Shown piece after piece: positions 1 through 11,100 of a stretch of 64,000 nt of DNA. Origin of the DNA: Bisporella sp. PMI_857 (lineage: Eukaryota; Ascomycota; Leotiomycetes; Helotiales; Helotiaceae); contig JAJSPD010000004.1 of the NCBI GenBank assembly GCA_021307315.1, forward strand, positions 496,001-560,000, written 5' to 3'. The notes beneath the pieces were generated by a model that did not search any database, had not been told where the DNA came from, and worked only from the letters and a program-made list of their open reading frames with translations. The first letter of the stretch is position 1. The number at the start of each line of letters is the position of its first letter. Position numbers and translations under genes: made by a program.

Positions 1-214
1 TTGTCTATCGGCCTATTAGCACGTGTGTGCAATAGATGGATAAACTTGGTTTCAAGTCGTTGGGATAAATCAATTCATAGAATCAAGAATCCACAACAGC
101 AAAAAATGAGACAAGCTTCTGGTGTAAGTACATTTTTTAATGGCATTCTTTGCCTCCAAAAAATAGTCTTACTTAGGCACTTGCCCTCAGAATGTATCGC
201 ATTCGTCAAAACAT

Positions 215-547
215 TTAATTTTGGAACATCAATCCACTCAAACATGAAAATCCTAAGTGAAAAATGGCACGAACAAGTTGCTGAGCAACAACCGCAGCTT
301 TACAGAAGACCTGCGTGACATCCACGGAGGTCCATATCCTCTTCCTGATTTTCTGAAGAATATCTTCAGCACTAGTCTCCATGATCGTCAGCTCTTCATG
401 CGTGAAATGACCCGAACTTTTGGGAACCGTGGTTAAGTTCCGCGGAGGCTTCTGAAGAGACTCTGCAGGAAGTAAGTACTCTTTTGGGAGGGCATCTTCG
501 CGGCGCTTCTGCGCAATAGCTGCGATGTCTTTGTAGTGTTGAGACAT
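215..547 (-). pseudogene. General amidase (acetamidase-type), N-terminal fragment only
   Basis: The frame starting at 547 encodes about 91 residues that look like the N-terminus of fungal general amidases. It has a basic helix (IAQKRREDALPKEYLL), then a helix ending in TSVDVTQVFCKAAVVAQQL, the segment that in this family leads straight into the TNCLTE-type core. Immediately after QQL the homology stops. The next codons (VRAIFHLG...) are unrelated, and I find neither a good donor site nor an amidase-like exon in the remaining 214 bases down to the window edge. The Ser-Ser-Lys catalytic core is therefore absent here. It may be a truncated relic, or an exon followed by an intron running beyond position 1. 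The family call is fairly sure; the pseudogene status is an inference limited by the window edge. Confidence 0.55.
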
Positions 548-1420
548 CTTCGATTCTCATGCATGTGTGGACTAAATTTTGGCGAGGGGAGTGGTGAAAA
601 AGGTAAGCAAGTAGTCTGGGGGCCTATGCCTCTTAAAATAGATACATGATGAAGGTTTTGATAACCTAATGTTGATAGATGAGATGGCTGATAATGTCTG
701 TACCCCTCCATGTACTACAACCACAAGGGCCGACCTCGGCATAGATCTACAACAAGAGTGGAGGGCCACCATGAAGGAAAGACATGCTCCAAAATGAGGA
801 TTCCTTTACTGAAATGGGTGAAGCTACTTGCTCTGTACCACCAAATCTGAAGACATGATAAATGCCTTGTGGCTGGGGGATGATTTGATGTAGGGTATAG
901 CTATTGCATTGACTAGTGCTCTTCAGAGGTGGGTAATATGGCATTCTACCCCTCAGCAGAAAGTATTGTAATTGCTGACTGACTGTAGAGTGCTCTTTTC
1001 TCTAATGAGTATCTACATTATTATTACAGGAAACGAACGGATCAAGACTTTTTTCATAAATAGATGTCTCCCAAGCAATAAAGTCAAGCTCTTATGAGGG
1101 AAGAGAAGGACTGTTTAAAGGGATATGTGTATGATCTGCCATCATCTATAGACATTCGCCCCATGGAGAGATGGAGGAGAACGCATATGCTCAAATGGGG
1201 CCGTGCAGGAGCACGTGGATCCCTTTCTTAATAACCAACAACGGAAAGGGATCAATGGGACATGACCGTTAATATCATAACTCATTTGCTTCATGACACC
1301 GTGTATCTAAGCTATCCTACCAGGTATGCTTCGAGTGCCTACTCCTTGAACGCCGTTCAGTCCTTGCAGACAAACCGTAATCATGCTATTGTATCCAGTT
1401 AGACAAATTAGAAGGATATT
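548..1420. other. Intergenic, no gene recognised
   Basis: This stretch lies between the amidase fragment start and the elongin C stop. It holds only short overlapping frames on both strands without recognisable protein sequence. It should contain the amidase promoter side and the elongin C 3' end. Confidence 0.6.
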
Positions 1421-2189
1421 TTACCGACTTGGCTTACTATCTAGAAAGTCCGCAGCCATCAGCAGCTCCAAACATAGCTCAGGCGGAATATCGAAGTCCG
1501 TGACATCCTCTTGATTCCGGTTCTTGTAGTTGTAGTAGAAGTATTCAGCCACCTTCTCAAGAACTACGCCACTGTTTGCAGAATAAGAAATCAGCTGCTG
1601 AGCAGGATAGCAAGGAAACCCATGCATCTCTTTTGGAGAGGCCATACAAAGTTTCAGTCCCACTTGGGAAGAAATGCCCATGGTGTAATGTAGGAAACTC
1701 TTAGACGACATTTCTATATTCATGATAGCGGGCAGTCTCAGATCAAGTGTAAATGCTTCATCCAGCGTCTCTGCTTCTCTCGCAAGGAGGAAGAGGGTCT
1801 GTGAGCGATGCTTTGAGATAATCATCGACAGCCTTGCCACTTTATGATGCGCCATGTTCTAAGAATGGGTTCCATTCTGAATCCCATCAAATATTAAATC
1901 ACTTATTGAGCCTCTAATGTTCGTGTTGTTGAAATCAGAAGAGAAATTCTGACATACGTGATCTCCGTAAAAGTACAACGACCAGTGGCAGACTCCATAA
2001 AGCCACCTGTGTGTCCCGTTAGTTGCTGTAAGCAAGAGTCGTGGGGAGCTAGGACGTACTCTTGGGATCTAACATTCTCCTGATGGTACCACTAACATAG
2101 GCAGCTTCGCGCAGAATGACAAATTCAAAGCCATCACTTGATATGAGTGTCACATATTTGGACTCTCCTGGAGCTTCACCGGAGGCCAT
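1421..2189 (-). CDS. elc1: Elongin C (Skp1/BTB-fold ubiquitin-ligase adaptor)
   Basis: Three exons (2189-2060, 2006-1958, 1571-1421) give a 109-residue protein, the usual size for elongin C. The N-terminal strand KYVTLISSDGFEFVILREAA and the helix SGTIRRML are followed by ESATGRCTFTEI, GVVLEKVAEYFYYNYKNR and the C-terminal PPELCLELLMAADFLDS, matching the whole Skp1/POZ-like fold. The family links BC-box substrate receptors to cullin E3 ligases; in yeast, Elc1 works with Ela1 and Cul3 in degrading stalled RNA polymerase II. Introns are 53 and about 386 nt with GTACGT/CAG and GTATGT/CAG ends. The start is the ATG before ASGEAPGESKYV; an upstream in-frame ATG at 2315 would add a basic tail not typical of the family. 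Acts in nucleus and cytoplasm. Confidence 0.93.
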
Positions 2190-3524
2190 GGTGTTGATGC
2201 AGTTTGCTTTGTGCGTGTTGTTCGCGTTGAGTGGAGGAAGACGTGGCTTGGGAAAAAGACGCGAAGTCTTTATTGGAGCCCTAAAATTTTCCTTACCATT
2301 CAAGTTTCCTCTCAACCGGAATTGGCTGGCAAAGAAACGGCAATAGTTGAAGTGAAGAATGCCGATGTAATGAACATTTCAAAGCAAGACTTATTCACCT
2401 GGTCATAGCATCATCGCTCTTCCAATCCCGCGTTGCGTTTTGGTTTTGGTTTTGATTTTCTGTTTTTGTTATTGACATCCCAATTAGAAAGAAGTTCTGT
2501 GCAACGGGTAGGCGTCTCTTCGTTCGGTTTAGCGCATTGATTATTAATTATACCCACAATTATGCTGGTTTAATGCTGGGAATTGTGCAAGCCCCTTCAT
2601 ACTTCCCGTTGGCTGAAACATCGCAATCCCAGGAATCGGCAATGACGTTCTACCCGTCTTCCGTGCGCTTGGCTGGCTGACGAACGCTTTTCCAATCACT
2701 TGTGTCACCGGTTTTTTTTGGGTGGTATCGATGCCCGTAACATGCAGAAAGGAGCCTGGATTTACATAAAGGGGGAGAGAAAAAAAAGGGGGGGAGATCC
2801 TGCTAACAGTTGGAATACATCTGTGGCTGTGTTGTGTGGTATTACAAACGGTATAACGTCCATTCTTTCTTGTTGGTTCATTTTATTTCTTGCTCGGCCT
2901 TCGGATCTCGACTTCTTCCTCCTTCCGAGCCAGCAAAGCAATATGTGCCAGGATTGCTTGCCATCTTATCCTTACCGTATTCCTTTTACGCAGGGAAAAG
3001 TGGCGCACGCGACCACTTTGAGGTTTTACTCGCAAAACAGTATTTTCGTGGAGCCGCAAGTTCAATTTGCTGGTAAAGCCGGCACCACACATCATCTTAC
3101 AGCGTAGAATTAACTTAACTGGGCCTTCCGGAATTACCTCCTGGCATTTTACATGTCAACCTGAATCCCTCGTGCACAGCTCAACCTGTGAATGGTCAGT
3201 CTTGGTGTAAGATTGCACCTCTCCGGAGGTAATAAGGTCTTGGCCTTCAGAGAGGGACGGAAGCGCGGATCTGATTTTTGTGAACGTCCATGCCCAACTT
3301 GAATATTATGAATAGCTTCAGCCTCTGCGAACCTTCTTCACCATCCTTCGAGCCATGTGGGAGGAGGTTCCTCGCGCCTTAGGGCGCTTTTTTCTGCATA
3401 TCTATAAGACTTTGCTGAATAGGTAGGCTTGCCCCAGATCCACTAGGTAGCCTTCTGTTCTGGGTACTGATGGTGGTATTGCAGACACTCGTTCTTTGGA
3501 CTGCTTCGACACATTCTTATTAAC
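2190..3524. promoter_or_regulatory. Divergent intergenic region, elongin C / Aur1-like
   Basis: Upstream sequence of two divergent genes, 1.3 kb. It has pyrimidine-rich tracts and short G/A runs around 2780-2800. Open frames around 2700-3107 lack recognisable protein and a convincing start. No specific operator was identified. Confidence 0.5.
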
Positions 3525-4742
3525 ATGACTTTTATTTTGGCTTGGATCACCACATTCAAAAATGGTATGCTGCGCTGACACTTTTATATGTTACAATTAC
3601 TGATAAGGAACCATGACAGCCTGGCGAATAGACTCTTCGATTAGGCCATTCATTCATGTGAAGTACCTCGAAGACGTGGACCATACGATATTCGACATAA
3701 CATTTACGGGTATATTCATACAATGTATATTAGGCGCAGGTGGCTATTGTTGGATGTATGCGCTCACCAGGCGGTCGAAGCTCTCGATTCTTGCCGCATT
3801 ACCTCCAGTGGCCCTAAATATACTACACGCTGGTACGCATAACTTGTCTGCCGCCTTGGATGTATTTGTAAGTTTTAGGCGTAACATGTCTGGGCTAGGG
3901 AATGTTATAGCACAGCGATATTCCTGCCATGTTATGAGATGAATACTTTGCTAACCTGCTAGACTTGGTTGTCCTACGGCGTTATCCACTTCATATCTCC
4001 ATTTCTGGCAGCATTTTGGCTCTGGCTGTTTGCCTCCCCAGGAGTTACATCGATTTTTGCGTGGTCTTTTGGAATACAAAACTGTTTAGGAATAATGACA
4101 CATCTTTCATTCCCTACTGCAGCGCCATGGTACGGCGACCAGTACGGATATCCGCTTCCTCCCGGAAATTATAGCATGCCCGGTTCAGCAGCAGGTCTCG
4201 TTCGGGTTGACAAAGTTCTCGGAACACATATATATCAGAATGCTTTCAAAGCATCGCCACTCGTTTTTGGGGCATTCCCCTCTCTACATGGAGCATTCTC
4301 ATGCTGCTGCTTCTTCTTCATTGCAAGATATTCTAGAAGAGGTACGTACATCTTAGGATTCTACGTCCTATGGCAATGGTTCTCAACCATGTACCTGAGA
4401 CATCATTGGCGCATCGATCTTTTGGGTGGCTTGATATATTCCGCTGCCGTGTTTTCGATATTTTACAGGAGCCTGGGAAGGATGGATAGAGCATATGCTA
4501 TGGGTGTGAGTGGTGGGAATGGATGGCAGCGCCTTTGGGAAGGAACGCGCCTGCAGTACATCTTCGACCGCAAACCAGAGAGGGAAGGAAACTATATTCT
4601 CTTGGAGGACAGTAATGGTCATGAGGAAAGAGCTAGTGTGGAGCGGCTCTTGCAGGACCGGAGGAGGGATGACTTGGAGTCGGCTTGGGTTAATGATGTA
4701 GGTGTTACTTGGAAGGCGAAAGATCTAGAGACCTTGGCGTAA
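3525..4742 (+). CDS. Aur1-like inositol phosphorylceramide synthase family (PAP2-type) membrane protein
   Basis: Exons 3525-3564, 3608-3867 and 3963-4742 give 359 residues; if the tiny first exon is not used, translation starts at 3613. Several hydrophobic helices are present. Family landmarks in order are LDVFTWLSYGVIHFISPF, FPTAAPWYGDQYGYPLPPGNYSMPGSAAGL with RVDKVLGT, then the lipid-phosphatase motifs GAFPSLHGAF and MYLRHHWRIDLLGG, which keep the His/His/Asp catalytic set. Known Aur1 transfers phosphoinositol from PI to ceramide in the Golgi. Here the His motif reads SLHGAF rather than the usual SLHAGCA-like version, and the protein ends in a charged acidic/basic tail, so I read it as a divergent paralogue and not the essential Aur1 itself. 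The exact substrate is unknown. Confidence 0.82.
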
Positions 4743-5021
4743 ATAGTGTCGGATTATACCCAGCACAAATACCGCTTGACTCTATACAGGCATGATAATT
4801 CATAATACAACATTGTAGACTTAGTAATTTGTGTACTTTTTCTTGCGAATGCATATATCAGGAATTATATGAGTGACTATTTATAAGCGTTACCCATAGG
4901 AAAGTAACAGAACCACAAAGTGCCTCTATTCAACGCGTTCATCACACTATCTATGAGATACTTCCGTCACAGAGATACCCCCGTGTTATTCACGTGACCA
5001 TGCTAAACTTCGAGGACGACA

Positions 5022-6216
5022 ATGGAACATTATCTCCAGCGTCACAACCCCAGCCAACGCAAAATGTTCAAGAAATGCTACACCCGCACACCACGCGTCT
5101 CACATCTCTCATACCACCAAAGCAGAAATTTCTCATCCTCTTTTGCTTCTGAAAAGCCCCTGGCCGGCAAAACTGCCCTGATAACAGGTGCATCCCGTGG
5201 CATCGGTGCCGCAATCGCAACGCGGTTCGCAAAGGAAGGCGCAAGATGCGTTCTGATAGGGAGAGACGAAGGTCGCCTCAATGATATCCTTGGGGGGCTG
5301 GAAAGTGGGACATCAGGGCACGAGATTGCGGTTGGAGATGTTGGGGACCTTGAGTTTTGGAAGAGCAACAAGAGGAGGGAGGTATGTCTTATTTCTGGGT
5401 TTAATATGGCTGAAATGGGCGCCATTGCGGAATGAGGTGGAATGGGAAAACGGAGAAGGAAGAGGCTAACGAACGAAGGTTGATGTGTTAGTCAACGCGG
5501 CGGGCATCACGCATTATTCGCCTTTGTTTGTGACGAGCCCGGAGCTTTTGGAGGAGGTTGTGAAGACGAACCTTACGGGGACGATGTATGGATGTAGGTT
5601 TATGGGACGGGCGATGATGGGACGGAAGGGGGATGGAGGTATGTTTCTTCGATTTTGCTTGCAAGATTGTATGGTTTGGCTAAGGCGGCATAGGATGTAT
5701 CATCAATGTAGCTTCGTTGCTCGGACTAAAAGGTGGAATGGGGAGTGTTGGATATGCTGCGAGTAAGGCCGGAGTTATCGGTAAGCCACACATCAAGGCT
5801 GGTTAGGCTCAATCTCATACTGTCTTTCTTTAGGATTGACACGGGCCCTCGCAGCAGAAGTTGGAAAAGCGAATGTGAGGGTCAATGCCATTGTTCCTGG
5901 CTACATCGATACAGATATGACTGCAGGTATGACTTTCCCAAAAAACTCCAAAAAAAACTCCAAAAAAAAAACTCTACAAGTTCGCAAGTTTAGTTTACTG
6001 TGGCAGCTTGCCTCCCTATCTTAGCATCTATGTTTCCTGTTCTAATATACAACTTCAGGCATGACCTCCGCGGCACGCTCAGAAGCTTTAAAAAGCATAC
6101 CTCTTAGACGTTTCGGTGACGCCGAGGAGATTGCGGATGCTGCTCTATTTCTAGCGACAAATAAGTACGCAAATAATTGTGTTCTTAACCTGGACGGAGG
6201 GCTGAGCGCCACCTAA
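5022..6216 (+). CDS. oar1: 3-oxoacyl-[acyl-carrier-protein] reductase, mitochondrial (SDR family)
   Basis: Five exons (5022-5381, 5479-5638, 5694-5780, 5834-5926, 6059-6216) give 285 residues. A basic, Ser/Arg-rich leader (best start perhaps the second Met at 5064, MFKKCYTRTPRVSHLSYHQS) looks like a mitochondrial presequence. The NAD(P)-binding motif TGASRGIG follows, then NAAG, the catalytic Ser in NVASLLG, the YxxxK pair in GYAASKAG, PGYIDTDMT, and a C-terminal NLDGGLSAT. These are the FabG/Oar1 hallmarks: NADPH-dependent reduction of 3-oxoacyl-ACP in mitochondrial type II fatty-acid synthesis, which supplies octanoate for lipoic acid. The fourth intron carries a ladder of A-runs. The gene is convergent with uba2, with only about 90 bp between the stop codons. 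Confidence 0.9.
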
Positions 6217-6306
6217 ATATACCCAGTTTCCTGCCTTAAGTGTCTTGCGACGATATATATTTTGGCATATTAAATAAAGGATGTGAGATCTGGGTTCATA
6301 GATGAA

Positions 6307-8577
6307 TCAGTCGTCATCGATGAGGATCGCACCGTTGTCATCAACCACAATTGGCTCGCTAGGTTTACTATCCATAGATGTACCGTTGATCTCTGCGACG
6401 TGGCCATTCGTTTCTTGCGCCTGGGTCTTTGGGCGCTTTGTCAACGACGGTCCAATATCAGCCGACTCTGATGCTGCTCTCTTAGGGCCAGAAACGCCAT
6501 TCGTAGTACCTTTGGTTGTACCGTTCATTTTCGGGACTGGCTGAGCGAGTTTTACTCGCCTAGGGATGAGCAAATCTAAAGCATCAGTATCATCCGTTGG
6601 GATAATATCTAAGCTCTTAATTGCGGGTCCCTCTGTCGTGGTGTCTCTAGGGTGACATTAGCCGAGAGCTTGAACACAATGCCCATGTTACTTACGAAGC
6701 TTTGATGTTTAGCACAAGATTTACTCGTGGTCGGTCCTCATCCTCATCAATGACCGTCAGAAAGCTACCTCCCTTGATGCCTGTGGTACACTATCAGATG
6801 TTATACGAATCAGATAGACAAAGGTCATTTACCTAAATCGTCAAGGTTTTTGTCCAAATTTTCTGTTTCATCCACATCATATAATGTTCCTACCTCGTTA
6901 TTGATCGTGAACTCATCTCCATAATGAAACTGTGACCGGAGCAAAACTTCTACGACATCATTGAGAGTTGCACGAGATAGATCTACCAAAATTCGGGTCT
7001 GTGCGGGACTACAGACAGGGCAATCTAACTTTGGTTCTCGATATCGGTCTGAGGAGAGAAGCCGTTGAGACGCGAAGGGTGACAAGAAAACCTATCAGGA
7101 TTAGTCAACTGTGCGTTCATGAATTTGATGGCAAGACAAACTTCTTTGGCGTTCTTGAAATCGCCTCTTAAGACTTTGAAAGCTTGCAAAACACAAAGGC
7201 CTGCTACTATAGCATTGGTAGTTGCGATAGCAGGAATGATGTTTCCAGCCATCTGCTTGATATCAAATCGGGACTTGGTTTCAATTCCAAAAACTATCGA
7301 TCTCAAATTGGCACTTGCTGTGACAAAGTCCAGTGTATCATCATCATCTTTATCGAATGTAATTATGGGCTCCACGGCATCAGCATCAGATGCTGACTTC
7401 AATTCTTGTAGCCGTCGGCTTAATCGTTCCAAACTATACCGGTCAATGCCATTCGCATTCGTGGGCTCGTGTGTCCAACTCACCTATCCTTGAAAACAAT
7501 GGTGTTCTCATGAAGGGTCCATAATCTTTGGTCCTCTCTCAAGATCTTTTCCTTCCTAGATTCCAGATCGCCCAGGTCTTGCAATACACTAGCATAGTCA
7601 AGAGGGCGCGGTGCTTTTCGCGTCTTCCACATCTCTTCCATCGAAAGCAGTCGTTGAATATCATATTTGTAAACTTTATCAAAAAGGAGCTGTGGAAAAG
7701 ACTCCGTGATCATAGACTCCTTGATCTTTTTTAATGCTTCTGCCTCTTGTTTCAATTTGTTTATTTCCTCAGCTGAATCGCATTAGTCTACGTCCAGATA
7801 TCAAGTACGTAATCCGACTTACCATTTTCTGAGTCCTCTGAATGATCTAACTCGGGAGAAGAATCCTCACTGGCACCAAATATCTCACTGCCATATATCA
7901 ATACCTATTTTCTATGTAGCATGGATGCAGAAAACAAACCTCAGTAGATAGCTTTTGCCCCAGACTATGCAATGAATAGGTTGACTTGGCGTGCTACGAA
8001 TAGTGCATACTGGGAAGCTTTTCGGTATCTCCTTAGGTGTGCAGTCATAACAGGCTGTAAGCCCCTTCTTGATAAGCTGAACCTGACCATTGAAGCCTGT
8101 GGTGCCGCTTTCGACCAAAGGAATATCGGCAGCTAGGCACATCTTGTTGACATGTCTTCTCGCATCAATATTATCCAAGGCGTTAAGCACCATCGTAAAT
8201 CCTTTGAACCAGTCAACGTCGAATTGGGCATCTTTTATGTTAGCATGGTGAGCGACAAGCTTGACGTTCGGATTGAACTTTTGCGCTGCGTCCCGAGCCA
8301 CCTAGAATACGTCAGTGTTTGGCAAAATAGTACGTCTTTTCAACTCTGAACTAACCAAAGCTTTAGACTTCTTGATGTGTTCGTGCCTGAAGAGAAATTG
8401 GCGGTTCAGGTTGCTGAGATCGATCGTGTCTAGATCCACGAGATGGACCTCGCCGAAGCCAGCAAGGACGAGGTTTTTCAAAAGCTCGCATCCAATCCCT
8501 CCTGCTCCAACCATCAATATCCGAGCCTGTTTGATATCATCAGCCAGAAATCGAAGCGCATTGTCTAAAAAAGCCAT
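6307..8577 (-). CDS. uba2: SUMO-activating enzyme subunit 2 (Uba2)
   Basis: Eight exons (8577-8356, 8301-7940, 7887-7823, 7772-7484, 7433-7142, 7091-6833, 6780-6696, 6646-6307) give 637 residues, close to the family's 640. The ATP-binding motif [17 protein letters not shown] lies near residue 25. The adenylation-domain segments [16 protein letters not shown] and [14 protein letters not shown] follow, then the catalytic cysteine in [19 protein letters not shown], and zinc-binding CYDC and CPVC pairs. A ubiquitin-like domain ([26 protein letters not shown]) and an acidic [12 protein letters not shown] tail complete it. With Aos1 it activates SUMO/Smt3 and hands it to Ubc9 in the nucleus. The fifth intron (GTTTGT...TGACTAATC...TAG) is needed to join AKE to [10 protein letters not shown]; reading through it would break the frame. 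Confidence 0.95.
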
Positions 8578-9255
8578 TCTTGCGAAGAGTGTTGACGTAA
8601 GCGCAACTCTACAGGTGATGGCAATGCTCGCATTGGGCAGCAAAAACTTATAGAGATGTCGCACAAACTGTCTCCAGCTCTAGAAAGCTATGGAACAAGC
8701 CTGGGGCAGGCGAAGGCTTTGCGAATGGTGGTGAACATATGTGAATCGTACCTCTTTGACCATAGTATTTAATGGCAAGCCGAGCGACTTGCTGTTGAAA
8801 AAATCGCGGCTCATGACTGCGATACAGGCGCTTTCCAGCAGAGTAGCAAAACAAGAGAAAGGATAGATAGAAGTGATCAAAAGGCCTCTAAGTCGAAGGT
8901 TTGCTTCCCATGAGGCTTTCTTTGAAGTGCACAACGCGGCTGTATGGATGCGAACGCGATTGACAGGGATTAGAGCTCAGACATCGCCGAACCGATAGCC
9001 CTTTTAGGAATATCTTTTCTCTTCACCTTTATACCTTTAGAATTCTTAGCAACATCACTGCCACTAATTAAATGGCACATGCATTCTAATTCGTAGCATT
9101 GTACGGTTAGATATCTCAGGAGGCTTAGCAAGGGTTGCTCAAGAACTTGAAATCCATTCTGGAAGGAATATCCATTCTTTTGACAGCAGAAGCAATCATC
9201 GTTACGCACTCTTACTTGAGGTCTTACCGCATAGTCGATCACTAGAGCTGCTATC
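8578..9255. promoter_or_regulatory. Shared divergent promoter region, uba2 / queuosine salvage gene
   Basis: About 680 bp separate two divergent start codons. Short frames here show no family resemblance. It presumably carries both promoters; no specific site is identifiable. Confidence 0.5.
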
Positions 9256-10519
9256 ATGTCTGATGACGAAGCAGATCCTGAGCTCTTAGAATTCCTTCGA
9301 CAGCATTTGAGCAAAACAAGATTACAGCCTGTCACACCTGAGACTCATGTCTTGGAAGGTGCTGAGTATGTCTATAACAATGCTATAGATGTAGCATTAG
9401 ACTCACAATGCACTCGGGCTGCGGCTGTAATGATATATGATCAGATGCAGAAGAAGGAGTATTCTCCCAAGACTTGGTCTGCACATGAACTTCATCCAAA
9501 GACCAAGGATGAGGGTACAGTTGCATTTATTTTTACTATGGACTTGTTAAACTTTTCTTTCTGGTCAGAAAAAGATGCCGATGAGCGGTTTAGCATAGAG
9601 TATAAAGGTAGAAGGTGGACTGGTTACAATAGTCTCGTAGCTGCTTTGCAGCGAGCGCTTGATGAGGGTTAGTTTTTGTTTTTCCCTCGATGCGAGCATT
9701 GCTTATTCCAATGTCCTTGAATGCAGATATTCCTATTACGTCCCCCGATTTCTGGCAGAGCGAGGATGAATGTACTGAAGAAGTGTTCAGACATGTCTTT
9801 CGTAGTGCAACCGAAGAAGAAATGCCTATGCTTCATGAGCGAATAGCATGCCTTCGCGAGGCGGGCAAGATCCTGTACGAGGTATGGAATTGTCTTACTT
9901 TTGTGTCCCTTGAAGTCTAATTCTGATGAGACTGCTTGTAGAATTATCAATGCAGTTTTACGCGATGCATAGAAGCTGCAGACCATTCAGCTGCAAGGCT
10001 GGTGAACCTACTGGCGGACAACTTCCCTTGCTTCAATGACTGTTTTCCATTCGAGAATCGCAAAAGTGTGCGTTTCTTAAAGCGAGCTCAAATCTGCGTT
10101 GCAGATATTTGGGCTGCTTTTGAAGGCCAAGGTTGGGGCAGGTTTGATGACATTGACAAGATCACCATGTTTGCAGATTACCGAATACCCCAGATTCTTG
10201 CATCTTTGGGCTGTCTTTGGTTCAACCCAAAATTAGATCATACTATTCGTCAGAAAGAACAAATAGAAAGTGGGCATACATGGGAGATTCAGTTGAGAGG
10301 TTTGTTGTTCTACCTCTGTTAGACTTGAATCGCTAACATTGTATAGGATGCAGCATATGGTGTGTTGAGCTGATCCGAAGAGAAATCATCAGAGTCCATC
10401 CCGATGCCAAAGTCAATGCGATACTGATCGACTTCTTTCTATATGACACCATGAAGGAACGAGAGACTGCTGGCCAAGAGGAGATCCCTCATCATCGGAC
10501 TCGAAGTATATGGTACTAA
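9256..10519 (+). CDS. qng1: Queuosine salvage protein (DUF2419, queuosine 5'-phosphate N-glycosylase)
   Basis: Four exons (9256-9667, 9727-9881, 9942-10299, 10347-10519) give 365 residues. Recognisable family segments include AVMIYDQMQKKEYSPKTW, FTMDLLNFSFWSE, YKGRRWTGYNSLVAALQRA, ACLREAGKILYE, FNDCFPFENRKSVRFLKRAQICVADIW, FADYRIPQIL and the C-terminal IDFFLYDTMKER. The family (Q_salvage, human QNG1/C9orf64) releases queuine from queuosine 5'-monophosphate so that eukaryotes, which cannot make queuine, can reuse it for tRNA anticodon modification. The third intron has a weak GTTTGT donor but a clean acceptor, and the frame resumes in GCSIWCVELIRREI. Start chosen at the ATG of MSDDEADPELLEFLRQHL. 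Confidence 0.92.
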
Positions 10520-11100
10520 AGTAAATATTCCGATAGTGTAAAAGGCACAAGAAATTTTGGTTCAATAGTTCTCGCGTCATTTCGAGCCTAAAGCTAAGCT
10601 ACGAATATCAAACCAGTCGAAGGGTTGTGCGCGACTAGCCAATATAGAATGGTTAGAATATCAGCTCTTCGTCCCTTCTGGGTAAATTCTGTCTTCAAGT
10701 CAAATATCTATCGAATGTAATTTTCATGAATGTATCCTGTTTCTTCTGATATATTTGTTCAGGTGGGCTCTCTGGTCTATTCCTATTGGCGGGAAATTAT
10801 GGTTAGAGCTCCGGATAAGCTGTGTTAAACCACCACTTGAGCACTTTAGAATATTAATCTAGAAATACTTCAAGGTTATCGTCTCATGAGCAACTGGCCA
10901 CATTTGATTTTGAGAACTTGAAGAACAATCTAAGAGTTTAAACCAACCAACATTATGAGATACACTTAGAAAAACAAGGGTAGAAGGAGTCATGCACTTG
11001 ACCAGTATAGGGATCCATTGGGACGCAGTCTAAGGAAGTGTTGAAGGTCTGTTCAGTGTTAAGTAGCTTGATATTGCAATTATCGTAAGGGCGGCTCGAA
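10520..11100. other. Intergenic, no gene recognised
   Basis: 3' flank of the queuosine salvage gene and 5' flank of the esterase. AT-rich, no open frame of note. Confidence 0.6.

Noticed and set aside
2700..3107. 135-codon plus-strand frame upstream of the Aur1-like gene
   Set aside because: Starts at a non-ATG codon, has no recognisable domain and overlaps other meaningless frames; better explained as promoter or leader sequence.
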